Below are positions 24,843 to 33,522 of a DNA stretch of 64,000 bases, one piece after another. Origin of the DNA: JAFDZV01 sp048594725 (lineage in GTDB: Bacteria; Bacteroidota; Ignavibacteria; OLB7); assembly GCA_048594725.1 (NCBI GenBank), contig JBMDXA010000226.1, positions 1 to 64,000 on the forward strand. The letters are read 5' to 3'. A model generated the notes under the pieces. It worked only from the letters and a program-made list of their open reading frames with translations. It had not been told where the DNA came from and ran no database searches. The position numbers were made by a program, and so were the translations under genes. The stretch's first letter is position 1; every line of letters starts with the position of its first letter.

Positions 24843-26147
24843 TTACAGTTTGGAGATCCTGTAGATAGCACCGGCCCGATCGTCGCTGATGTAGATCGAA
24901 CGGCCATCCCCCGAAATTGCAATTCCGACCGGGCGGCCCCATGTATTTTCTTCGGCGTCGATGAAGCCGGTGAGAAAATCGGCCTGCCGGGCGTTGCTCC
25001 CATCGGGATTGGAGCGCAGACGGATCACCTTCGGCGTGCCGTTGTAGGTGATGACAGCCGCATTCTTCCACTCCGCTCCGAACGCGGTACCGGTGTAGAA
25101 CTGCATATCTACCGCTTCGGCGTGCCCTTCAAGCTCGATGATCGGCCCCACCGGGCTGGAGGGATAGCGGGCCGAGCTTTTGGCCTCCGCATCCATATAA
25201 CCGGGGTCGGGGAAATTCTGCGAGTAGAAGAAGGGCCATCCGTAATGGCGCCCCACCTTCAGGATGTTCACCTCGGTGGGGGGCAGCAGCGTTGAAAGAA
25301 GCTCCGTGCCGTTATCGATCACCCAGAGCTCGCCGGTCTGCGGGTGCACATCCATCGCCACCACATCGCGCAATCCGCCACGGGCGGCGGCTTCCAGCGC
25401 CCCGCCTGCCTCGCTCATCCTGAGCACGTTTCCGTAGGAGTTGTTGTCCTCGATCCCCTTGTTGGAGGTGGAGCCTACCCCCACATAGAATTTCTTATCG
25501 TTCTGAACCCAGCGGATCGACCGGGTGTAGTGCGTCCCGCCGGCCGGCACCTTGTCGGTAAGCATGGTGCTGGTGCCGGTAACCGCCGTGGGAGAGGAGA
25601 AGTCGAAGCGGAAGATCCGGGTCTCGTCGGTATAATAGAGGGAGCCGTTATGCAGCTCCAGTCCGTGCGGCGAGCTGAGATCGCTGGCGATCGTGGTGCG
25701 GGTTCCGTTCGGGGCTATCGCCTCCACCGTCCCGTCGATCAGGGAGACGAAGAGGGTGCCATCCTCCCGGAGCGCGAGCGAGCGGGGGCGTCCCAGACCG
25801 CTGGCGAACACGCTGATGGAGTAGCCGGCCGGGAGCATCATGGTGCGGGGCTTGTCGAACGGCACCTGGTTGTGCGGGGCGGCCGCCGCAAGCTGGACCG
25901 GCTGGAGGTTCAGCGATTCCACCGGCGCAAGCCTGATGGTGCCGTTGACGCTGTCCTGCGGGTTCTGCACGTAGCTTGTCACACCGGCCGGTGTGACCGT
26001 ATCGCGTCTGATGGCCTGCGTATTCTTGTTGACATAGAAGAACGACGCAGTGCTGCCGCCGCCGCATCCTGCTATCAGGACCGACCCCAGCGATGCTGCC
26101 GCGAGGAGGATATGTCGGTAGCTTGTACGGGAGAATTGATGAGCCAT
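24843..26147 (-). CDS. Glucose/sorbosone dehydrogenase-like beta-propeller lipoprotein
   Basis: The 434-residue protein has a lipoprotein signal ending SVLIAGC. From about residue 95 it follows the soluble glucose/sorbosone dehydrogenase pattern: GLGRPRSLALREDGTLFVS, SPHGLELHNGSLYYTDE, RSIRWVQNDKKFYVGVGSTSN, GLRDVVAMDVHPQTGELWV, then HYGWPFFYSQNF. This is a six-bladed propeller that in relatives binds PQQ and oxidises sugars. Cofactor binding is inferred from family only. It is anchored on the periplasmic or outer face. ATG at 26147 begins the signal peptide. It is transcribed divergently from hutU. Confidence 0.85.
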   Translation of the reverse strand: MAHQFSRTSYRHILLAAASLGSVLIAGCGGGSTASFFYVNKNTQAIRRDTVTPAGVTSYVQNPQDSVNGTIRLAPVESLNLQPVQLAAAAPHNQVPFDKPRTMMLPAGYSISVFASGLGRPRSLALREDGTLFVSLIDGTVEAIAPNGTRTTIASDLSSPHGLELHNGSLYYTDETRIFRFDFSSPTAVTGTSTMLTDKVPAGGTHYTRSIRWVQNDKKFYVGVGSTSNKGIEDNNSYGNVLRMSEAGGALEAAARGGLRDVVAMDVHPQTGELWVIDNGTELLSTLLPPTEVNILKVGRHYGWPFFYSQNFPDPGYMDAEAKSSARYPSSPVGPIIELEGHAEAVDMQFYTGTAFGAEWKNAAVITYNGTPKVIRLRSNPDGSNARQADFLTGFIDAEENTWGRPVGIAISGDGRSIYISDDRAGAIYRISKL

Positions 26148-26463
26148 GATCGTCACGTTGGATGGACCGTTCGTGCCGGTCGGCGGCACGCGCTGGGCTG
26201 ACCGAACGGTTCCGGGAGTTGTGGGCGTGCGCCGAACAGAAGGTTCGCGAAAGGTACAATGTTTCGGCCTTGTTCCCTAACCGGAGAAGGGGATATCCCC
26301 CATACGGGGTGATTCGCCGAAACAACCGGAAATTTGACAGCGTCGCCGAATCGGGTAAATTGGTTCGTTCCGTAGCGACCAGGTGAAGATTCCCGCGACG
26401 GTGGCCGGATCTGCCGCCCCTGCGGAACATTCCAGACCGAACTGACGACAACGAATATATATC
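26148..26463. promoter_or_regulatory. Divergent control region for the dehydrogenase and hutU
   Basis: A plus-strand promoter candidate is TTG (26334-26336) - 19 bases - TAAATTGG (26356-26363), about 100 bases before hutU. No operator-like inverted repeat and no gene were found in the remaining sequence. Confidence 0.4.
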
Positions 26464-28161
26464 ATGGATACAAACGCTCTCGACCATCCGTCATCCACCG
26501 GAACCCGCATCAGCGATCGTGTGGTGCGTGCCCCGCGCGGTGCCGAACTGGTCTGCCGCAACTGGGAGATAGAGGCTGCCTACCGGATGATCCAGAACAA
26601 CCTCGATCCGGAGGTTGCCGAGAAGCCCGCCGAGCTCATCGTCTACGGCGGGCTGGGCAAGGCCGCCCGCAACTGGGAGTGCTTCGATGCCATCCTGGAG
26701 TCGCTCCGTACGCTCCAGCCGGATGAAACTCTGCTGGTGCAGTCCGGCAAGCCGGTGGGGATCTTCCGTACCCATCAGGATGCGCCCCGCGTGCTGATCG
26801 CCAACTCCAACCTGGTTCCCAACTGGTCCACCTGGGAGGAGTTCCGCCGCCTGGATGCGATGGGGCTGATGATGTACGGCCAGATGACCGCCGGAAGCTG
26901 GATCTATATCGGCACCCAGGGAATCCTCCAGGGAACCTACGAGACCTTCGCCGCCTGCGCCGAGAAACATTTCGAAGGGACGCTGGCCGGGCGCCTGGTG
27001 GTGACCGCCGGTCTGGGAGGGATGGGGGGCGCGCAGCCGCTTGCCGCCACCATGAACGATGCGGCAATCCTGGCCGTGGAGATCGATGAGACCCGTATCG
27101 ACAAGCGCATCCACGATGGCTACTGCGACCGGAAGACCGCGAGCCTGGATGAGGCGCTGGCGTGGCTTCGCCAGGCGCAGGAGGACCGGACGGGACTTTC
27201 TGTGGGGCTGCTCGGCAATGCCGCCGAAGTGCTGCCGGAGCTTCTGCGCCGTGGCATCATCCCCGATGTGGTCACCGATCAGACCTCCGCGCATGATCCG
27301 CTGAACGGATATTATCCCGCCGGTCTGAGCAAGTCCGAGGCCGATCTTCTCCGGCGTGTCTCTCCGGACGACTATCTCCGCCGCGCGGTCGGTTCCATCC
27401 GCATGCATGTGGAGGCCATGGTGGCGATGAAGGATGCCGGTGCGGTGGTGTTCGATTACGGCAACAACATCCGGGCGGAGGCGCAGAAGGCCGGCTACAA
27501 CCGCGCGTTCGATTTCAAGGGCTTCGTGCCGGAATATATCCGCCCGCTTTTCTGCGACGGCAAGGGACCCTTCCGCTGGGTGGCGCTCTCGGGCGATCCC
27601 GAGGATATCTACGCCACCGATCAGGCGCTGATGGAGCTGTTCCCGGACAACGCCCCGCTGCACCGCTGGCTGAAGATGGCCCGCACCAAGGTGCACTGGC
27701 AGGGGCTTCCCTCCCGCATCTGCTGGCTCGGGTACGGCGATCGCGAGCGCGCCGGGCTGCTGTTCAATGAGATGGTGCGCGATGGCCGTGTGAAGGCCCC
27801 TATCGTTATCGGCCGCGATCACCTGGATTGCGGGTCGGTAGCCAGCCCGAACCGGGAAACCGAGGGGATGATCGATGGCTCCGATGCGGTGAGCGACTGG
27901 CCGCTGCTGAACTTCGCGCTGAACGCCGTGGGAGGCGCCACCTGGGTCTCGTTCCATCATGGGGGCGGCGTGGGCATGGGCTACTCGCAGCATGCCGGCA
28001 TGGTGGTGGTGGCCGACGGCACTCCGGCCGCCGCAGCCCGCCTCTCCCGCGTTCTCACCTACGATCCCGGCATGGGGATCGTCCGTCATGCCGATGCCGG
28101 CTACGACCGCGCCATCGACAACGCGAAGAACTTCGGCGTGCAGATTCCGATGATGAAGTGA
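26464..28161 (+). CDS. hutU: Urocanate hydratase
   Basis: At 565 residues this matches full-length urocanase, which converts urocanate to imidazolonepropionate in histidine breakdown with tightly bound NAD+. Visible signatures are VYGGLGKAARNWECFDAI, the NAD-site GGMGGAQP near residue 187, VTDQTSAHDPLNGYYP, and the active-site region GRDHLDCGSVASPNRET near residue 450 with the catalytic Cys. The other hut genes (hutH, hutI, hutG) are not in the window, so the pathway must be dispersed or partial. It is transcribed divergently from the dehydrogenase-like lipoprotein gene. Confidence 0.98.
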   Translation: MDTNALDHPSSTGTRISDRVVRAPRGAELVCRNWEIEAAYRMIQNNLDPEVAEKPAELIVYGGLGKAARNWECFDAILESLRTLQPDETLLVQSGKPVGIFRTHQDAPRVLIANSNLVPNWSTWEEFRRLDAMGLMMYGQMTAGSWIYIGTQGILQGTYETFAACAEKHFEGTLAGRLVVTAGLGGMGGAQPLAATMNDAAILAVEIDETRIDKRIHDGYCDRKTASLDEALAWLRQAQEDRTGLSVGLLGNAAEVLPELLRRGIIPDVVTDQTSAHDPLNGYYPAGLSKSEADLLRRVSPDDYLRRAVGSIRMHVEAMVAMKDAGAVVFDYGNNIRAEAQKAGYNRAFDFKGFVPEYIRPLFCDGKGPFRWVALSGDPEDIYATDQALMELFPDNAPLHRWLKMARTKVHWQGLPSRICWLGYGDRERAGLLFNEMVRDGRVKAPIVIGRDHLDCGSVASPNRETEGMIDGSDAVSDWPLLNFALNAVGGATWVSFHHGGGVGMGYSQHAGMVVVADGTPAAAARLSRVLTYDPGMGIVRHADAGYDRAIDNAKNFGVQIPMMK

Positions 28162-28480
28162 AGGGGTGCATAGTTCTTCGTGCTTAGTTTTTAGTCCTTG
28201 GAGCAGTTTTCAATTGAATTGATCGGTTCTGGCTCCCGTAGGGAGCACCCGTCTGTAGCTCTGGTGTCGGTGTTTTCTTCGGAAGCTCCGGAGGAGCGGC
28301 CCATTCCTCTGACGAGCGTTACCTCACACTCAACGGAAACCCGCTCTAGTCCTTAGTGAAAAGGCTCGGAGAAGGTGGGCAAACCAATGCGAGAATCCCT
28401 TTCCCTTCTAAGCACTAAGAACTAAAGCCGCCGGAGGCGGCGTCCTAAGCACTTCTTCCAATTAATCTTCCCTATTCTCT
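28162..28480. repeat. Intergenic repeats, no gene
   Basis: The gap carries copies of the short palindrome family (GGCTCCCGTAGGGAGC at 28231-28246; GAAGCTCCGGAGGAGCGGCCCATTC at about 28281-28305, an inverted relative of the 20628 and 23533 copies). It also holds a CTTAGT/ACTAAGAACTAA repeat and a GCCGCC-GGA-GGCGGC hairpin (about 28428-28442). No tRNA or small frame stands out. Confidence 0.6.
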
Positions 28481-29473
28481 TTGCTTGTCCTTCTTGCATC
28501 CACAGCGCGATACCCGTTCGTGCAGGATGATATCGAGATGCTCGGGCGGCACTTCGATCTCGATGTCTATATCGGCAGCGGCATACGGGGGGCGTGGGAG
28601 CATTTTCGCAGGGCCCGCCGCGCCGATGTGAGCTTTGGATGGTTCGGATCGGTGTACACCTTTTTCCTGGTGGCGGGGAGCCGTCTGGGAGGGGGAAGGA
28701 GCATCGTGATGCTGGGGGGCGTGGATGTGGCGAAGGATCATGCAAACAGCTACGGCATCTGGAGAAGCCGCTGGAAGGGGATGTTGCTGGGATATGCCTT
28801 GCGGCATGCCGACCGGGTGTTCGCCGTGGATATGAGCCTGCGGCGGACGCTGGAGCGTTCCAGCGGCAGGAGCTGGGAGAAGATCGAGCCGCTCCCCACC
28901 GGATACGATCCGGCCGGCTGGACGTCGCATTTTCCGAAGGAACCGATGGTGCTCTGCGTGGCGAGCACGAACTCGGCGGACCGCGCCAGGATCAAGGGGC
29001 TGGATCTGTTTATCGAGGCGGCGCGCAGGCTTCCCGGTGTTCCGTTTCATGCGGTCGGGATCGATCCTCCGGTGATCGCATTGCTGGGGGCATCCGCCCC
29101 GCCCAATCTGCATCTTCATCCTCCCGTGCCGCGCGAGCGGCTTCTCGGCTATTATCATCGTGCGAAAGTCTACTGCCAGCCGTCGCGCAGCGAGGGGCTT
29201 CCGAACGCCCTCTGCGAAGCGATGCTCTGCGGCTGTATTCCGGTGGGGAGCGATGTGGGGGGGATTCCCGGCGCTATCGGCGATGCCGGAATCGTGGTGC
29301 CGCCGGATGATCCCGTTGCGCTGCGGGATGCGATAGCCAGGGCGCTGGAGGAACCGGAAGCGCTGGGAGCGAGCGCCCGCCGGCGGATCGAAACGAATTT
29401 CCCCCGGGAGCGGCGCGAGAGGACGCTGGTTGCCATTATCAAAGGGCTGATGCGTGCGGAAGCTATCGGTTAA
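28481..29473 (+). CDS. Glycosyltransferase, GT4 type
   Basis: The 330-residue protein is a GT-B fold enzyme. An N-terminal acceptor domain is followed by the donor-binding half with KGLDLFIEAARRLPGVPFHAVG and the signature QPSRSEGLPNALCEAMLCGCIPV near residues 230-255, whose Glu residues contact the nucleotide-sugar. It adds a sugar to a growing surface glycan at the cytoplasmic face. The start is TTG at 28481: an in-frame stop lies only six codons upstream and no ATG precedes the first strand. It overlaps the flippase gene by 20 bp and opens a five-gene polysaccharide operon. Confidence 0.9.
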   Translation: MLVLLASTARYPFVQDDIEMLGRHFDLDVYIGSGIRGAWEHFRRARRADVSFGWFGSVYTFFLVAGSRLGGGRSIVMLGGVDVAKDHANSYGIWRSRWKGMLLGYALRHADRVFAVDMSLRRTLERSSGRSWEKIEPLPTGYDPAGWTSHFPKEPMVLCVASTNSADRARIKGLDLFIEAARRLPGVPFHAVGIDPPVIALLGASAPPNLHLHPPVPRERLLGYYHRAKVYCQPSRSEGLPNALCEAMLCGCIPVGSDVGGIPGAIGDAGIVVPPDDPVALRDAIARALEEPEALGASARRRIETNFPRERRERTLVAIIKGLMRAEAIG

Positions 29474-30848
29474 TGCTTTGCTGGTGTTCTGCGCCGATGC
29501 CGGAGCCCGGGTGCTCGGGTTCTTCGCAAATGCGTATCTGGCGCGCACGCTCGGGCAGGATGGCTTCGGGATGACCGTGATCGGTTTCGCCTTTCTCTCG
29601 TATGCGCTCTGGTTCGCCGATCTCGGCCTGGGAACGCTTGGAACACGCGAGGTGGGGCGGAGCCCGCAGAAGAGGGAGTTCAGCCCCGGACAGATCCTCG
29701 CTACCCGCCTTGTTCTCTCGCTGGCCGTGCTGGTGCTGGCGCAGGGGGCCGCGATGGTCCTGTATACGGATGCGGCGCTGCGCTGGACCATCGCCGGATT
29801 TCTCCTCTGCGTTCTCGCCTATGCCATTTCCATCGAGTGGTACTACCTGGGGCTTCGGCGCTATCCCACGCTGGCCCTCTCCCGTATCCTCGTCTCGGCG
29901 CTCTATCTCGGTGCGGTCTCCCTGTTCGTGCATGGCCCCGGCGATGTGGTGCAGGTTCCTCTCTATTATCTCCTCGCAACCCTTATTCCGGCCCTGATGC
30001 TCTTTCTGATCCCGCGGGAGGAGGGGGCTCTGAGCATGGAGGGATGGTCGCCCGGTGCGGCCGCGGGCATCCTCCGGCGGTCCGGTTATATCGGCCTGGG
30101 AGGGGTGTTCGCGCAGAGCGTGCAGCTGCTCCCGCCGCTGGTGCTGGGGCATTTTCATTCCAGCGAATCGGTGGGGCTGCTGGGGGCCGCGCTGCGGGTG
30201 ATGTCCATTCTGCTGGTGGTGGACCGGATTTTCGCGGCGCTCTTCCTGCCGGCGATATCGCGCCAGTGGAGCACGCGGCGGGAGGATGCGCTGGCGGGAT
30301 TGCAACATCTGACGGCGATCATCATCGTGACCGGGGCAGCGCTCGCTACCGTAACCACGCTCTACGCGCGCCCTCTCATCATCCTGATTTTCGGGGACGA
30401 GTATGCGGGGGGCGCCGGGGTGCTGGCGGTGCTGGGCTGGTTTGCGGCGGCCACGCTCGCCAACAGCGTCTTCTCGTTCGGTCTGATCGGTACCGGCAAC
30501 GAGCGGGGTTATCTTCGCGCGGCCTCGCTCGGAGGGATCTTCTCGATCCTCATCACGGTGGCGCTGGTCTACTGGCGGGGCCTGCATGGAGCCGCTGTTG
30601 CGATGGTCGCCAGCGAGATTCTGATCGTGGCGCTCACCTGGCGGGAGTTCCGGCGGGAGGCGCCGGTTCGCGTTCTCCGTCCCCTTCTGGTTGCCGCCGC
30701 CGTATCGGCGGGAGTGCTGGGAGCGGGCTGGTGGCTTGGAGCGGGGGCGCTGTGGTGGGCTCCGGTTGCGGGTCTGCTCTTTGTTCTGCTCGCGTTTCTG
30801 CTGGGAGGAATCCGGCGCGAGGATATCATCTGGCTTGCGAGGCGATAG
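29454..30848 (+). CDS. Polysaccharide flippase (Wzx/MOP superfamily)
   Basis: The 464-residue protein has about 14 membrane helices. It has the N-terminal pattern of Wzx-type flippases (FFANAYLARTLGQDGFGMTVIGFAF, then LGTLGTREVGR). It would move lipid-linked glycan across the inner membrane for surface polymer assembly. It starts with GTG inside the end of the preceding glycosyltransferase gene and stops directly against the next GTG, so the cluster is tightly coupled. No Wzy polymerase is evident beside it. Confidence 0.92.
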   Translation: MRKLSVNALLVFCADAGARVLGFFANAYLARTLGQDGFGMTVIGFAFLSYALWFADLGLGTLGTREVGRSPQKREFSPGQILATRLVLSLAVLVLAQGAAMVLYTDAALRWTIAGFLLCVLAYAISIEWYYLGLRRYPTLALSRILVSALYLGAVSLFVHGPGDVVQVPLYYLLATLIPALMLFLIPREEGALSMEGWSPGAAAGILRRSGYIGLGGVFAQSVQLLPPLVLGHFHSSESVGLLGAALRVMSILLVVDRIFAALFLPAISRQWSTRREDALAGLQHLTAIIIVTGAALATVTTLYARPLIILIFGDEYAGGAGVLAVLGWFAAATLANSVFSFGLIGTGNERGYLRAASLGGIFSILITVALVYWRGLHGAAVAMVASEILIVALTWREFRREAPVRVLRPLLVAAAVSAGVLGAGWWLGAGALWWAPVAGLLFVLLAFLLGGIRREDIIWLARR

Positions 30849-32402
30849 GTGACCAACAGGCTTACCATAGGGATCGTGCGGCTGCGGCCGGGGTGGAGGA
30901 TCATTCTCGACCAGCTGGGCGTGGCCTACGAGGTCATCAGGCGGTGGGAGGGAGTGTCGCCGGAACGCTACAGCGCCATCATCGTGGACGCCGCGCCCGA
31001 TACCCCCGCCCGCGAGGCGATAGGCGCCTATCTGCGCGATGGGGGAGCGGTGCTGGATGGAGGAGGATATTATCTGCCGGCGGCCGAGCCGCGGTCGTTC
31101 CGGCGGCGTTTCGTGCGGCGTGTGGCGGCCGATCCCGGTGATGATCTGTTCGGCGGGCTCTGGCTGGCCGGTGCCGGGGCAACCGTTCGGGTGCATCGCG
31201 ATGCCGGCCTGATGGGGGGGACGGTCTATCTGGGACGGCGCGGCGCCGGTGCCATCGCCCATATCCCGTTCGATCCGGGTGCCCTGGCTGCCGATACGAG
31301 CGCGGTTCGCAAACAGTTCCCGGCCCCCTCGCGGCGGCTGCCGGATGAGATTGTGGCGGAGGTGCCGAAGGGGGAGTTGCGGCGCATCGCCGCTATCGCG
31401 CTCCGCTGGCTGCATACCTCGCGCGGGTTGCCGTACCTGCATCGCTGGTATTTTCCGGAACGGCTGCCGGGGATATTCTGCTTCAGAATAGACAGCGATT
31501 ACGGAACGCCCGCGCAGACCGCCGCCCTGCATGCGGTGGCGCGGGAATATGGGATCAGGATGACCTGGTTCCTCCATGTGGAGGCGCATCACGGCTGGCT
31601 GGACCGGTTTGCCGCGATGAGCGATCAGGAGATGGCGCTGCATGGCTATCGCCACCGGACGTTCCCCGGCTATGAGGAGAATCTCGCCAATATCACGGAG
31701 GCGGCGGCGCTGCTCCGGCGAGCCGGGATTCCGTTCACCGGATTTGCGGCGCCGAACGGGTTCTGGAACCCTGAGCTCTCCCGCGCGATAGCCGATGCCG
31801 GGTTGCTCTATTCCTCCGAGTTCTCTCTGGATTACGATGATCTCCCCTTCCATCCCGATCTCTACGGGGAGAAGTCGCCGGCCCTGCAGGTGCCGGTGCA
31901 TCCGGTCTGCATCGGCAGTTTCCTCCGGGCCAAGGCCGGCCCGGAACAGATGAAACGATATTTCCGCGAGATCATCCGGCGGAAATTCCGGGCCGGCGAG
32001 CCGGTGATTCTCTACGGTCATCCCGGACATGAACACTGGGAGGTGATCGCCGATTCCTTCGCCTATGTTCGCGAGCTCGGCGTGGAGAATCTGACGATGG
32101 GGGACTACGCTGCATGGTGGCTGCGGCGTGCCGAAACCCGGTTCGAAGCCTTTTTCGACGGTGCTGCCGTTGAGGTGCGGTTCCGCGGAGAGCACGATGC
32201 GGTGCGGCTTGCCCTGCACGATGCCGTGGGGCGCATCGCCTTCATCGGCGGGGATGGGCGCTGGCCGCTCGACGCGATGGAGTGGGGACCGCCCCCCGCG
32301 CCTCCGGAACCCCCTCCCGCCGAGATCGGCAGGGTGCGGCGCTGGAGCCCGACCCTGCTGCGGCATTCGATAGAGGATTATAATTCGCGAGCGCGCCAAT
32401 GA
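30849..32402 (+). CDS. NodB-type polysaccharide deacetylase with N-terminal extra domain
   Basis: The 517-residue protein has a ~190-residue N-terminal domain (RYSAIIVDAAPDTP, AYLRDGGAVLDGGGYYLP) resembling class I amidotransferase-like folds without a clear nucleophile. A NodB domain follows. Its first motif is FRIDSDYG with Asp215 and Asp217; the zinc ligands are His265 and His269 (LHGYRHRTF); a later motif is LYGHPGHE. NodB enzymes remove N- or O-acetyl groups from glycans. There is no signal peptide, so action in the cytoplasm on a lipid-linked intermediate is possible. The start is GTG, abutting the flippase stop; the end overlaps the next ATG by 4 bp. Confidence 0.85.
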   Translation: MTNRLTIGIVRLRPGWRIILDQLGVAYEVIRRWEGVSPERYSAIIVDAAPDTPAREAIGAYLRDGGAVLDGGGYYLPAAEPRSFRRRFVRRVAADPGDDLFGGLWLAGAGATVRVHRDAGLMGGTVYLGRRGAGAIAHIPFDPGALAADTSAVRKQFPAPSRRLPDEIVAEVPKGELRRIAAIALRWLHTSRGLPYLHRWYFPERLPGIFCFRIDSDYGTPAQTAALHAVAREYGIRMTWFLHVEAHHGWLDRFAAMSDQEMALHGYRHRTFPGYEENLANITEAAALLRRAGIPFTGFAAPNGFWNPELSRAIADAGLLYSSEFSLDYDDLPFHPDLYGEKSPALQVPVHPVCIGSFLRAKAGPEQMKRYFREIIRRKFRAGEPVILYGHPGHEHWEVIADSFAYVRELGVENLTMGDYAAWWLRRAETRFEAFFDGAAVEVRFRGEHDAVRLALHDAVGRIAFIGGDGRWPLDAMEWGPPPAPPEPPPAEIGRVRRWSPTLLRHSIEDYNSRARQ

Positions 32403-33433
32403 AAGTTTGCATGATCGCCCAGCATAGCGTGACGATGGTAGGCGGCGGCCCGAGAGTGCAGGCGCTCCAGACCGCGCGCCATCTGCCGGAGTTCGGGGTG
32501 GAGGTCGAGTTCTTCAATCCCTGGACCGAGTATCGCCGCGAGCAGTACGATCTGGCCCACCTGTTCGGCGCGAACATGATGACCTACGATATCGCGCTCC
32601 GGCTGCGGCAGTTCGGGTGGACCTTTGCGGTCTCCTCCATCTTCTTCACGATGCGCTCCCCCGGTTTCATGCGGGCCGCGCGCACGGTGGAGAGGCTGGC
32701 GAACCGGGTCTTCAGCGGCATCTGGACCGATTACGGCCTCACCGCCCGTGTCTGCGGGCTGGGTGATGCGGTGCTGCCGAACACGGCCGATGAGGGGCAT
32801 CTCATCGAGAAGGGACTGGAGATCGACCGGCGGAAGATCCATGTGATTCCGAACGGCGTGGACGAGAGCTTCGGCGGGGCCGATCCCTCGCTCTTCGAGA
32901 AGGAGTACGGGCTGCGCGATTTCATCCTCTGCGTGGGGCATATCGGCTCCTCCCGGAAGAACGTGCTGTCGCTGGTGCGGGCGCTTGCCGGAATCGATCA
33001 TCCGGCGGTGATTATCGGGCAGGTACATCACAACGCCTACTCCCGGCAGATCCTGGAGGAGGCGGCCCGCAACAGAAACATCACGATCATCAGCGGGCTG
33101 CCGAACGATTCGCCGATGCTGGCGTCGGCCTACGCGGCGTGCGATCTGTTCGTGCTGCCGTCGCTGTTCGAAACTCCCGGCATCGCCGCGCTGGAGGCGG
33201 GGCTGGCCGGAGCCAAGGTGGCGATAACGCCGTACGGCGGCACCCGTGAATATTTCCTCGGCCATGCCGACTACGTGGAGCCATCATCGGTGCGCTCTAT
33301 CAGGGAGGGGATGGAGCGGGGACTCAACCGCCCCAAGAACGCTCTGCTGCGGGAGCATATCGAGCGGGAATATCTCTGGCGCCGGGTGGCCGAGAAAACC
33401 GCCGCGGTGTATCGTCTGCTGGCCGGGGGGTGA
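32399..33433 (+). CDS. Glycosyltransferase, GT4 type
   Basis: The 344-residue GT-B protein shows the N-terminal MVGGGPRVQALQTARHL and the C-terminal donor-site region LFVLPSLFETPGIAALEAGLAG near residues 255-280. The middle ILCVGHIGSSRKNVLSLVRAL is typical of the GT4 hinge. It is translationally coupled to the deacetylase gene by an ATGA overlap. It probably adds one sugar of the surface polymer made by this operon; donor and linkage are unknown. Confidence 0.92.
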   Translation: MKVCMIAQHSVTMVGGGPRVQALQTARHLPEFGVEVEFFNPWTEYRREQYDLAHLFGANMMTYDIALRLRQFGWTFAVSSIFFTMRSPGFMRAARTVERLANRVFSGIWTDYGLTARVCGLGDAVLPNTADEGHLIEKGLEIDRRKIHVIPNGVDESFGGADPSLFEKEYGLRDFILCVGHIGSSRKNVLSLVRALAGIDHPAVIIGQVHHNAYSRQILEEAARNRNITIISGLPNDSPMLASAYAACDLFVLPSLFETPGIAALEAGLAGAKVAITPYGGTREYFLGHADYVEPSSVRSIREGMERGLNRPKNALLREHIEREYLWRRVAEKTAAVYRLLAGG

Positions 33434-33522
33434 GGAGGTGCCTATGGCTGCCGTCTCTGTGCGGCTCCGCCTCTTTGCGTGATTCTCTCTCTTCCTGCTG
33501 GTACAAAACCTTTTGAACCGAT

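Noticed and set aside
29463..32399. 978-residue open frame antisense to the flippase and deacetylase genes
   Set aside because: Shadow frame; the sense genes have clear family motifs and coupled starts.
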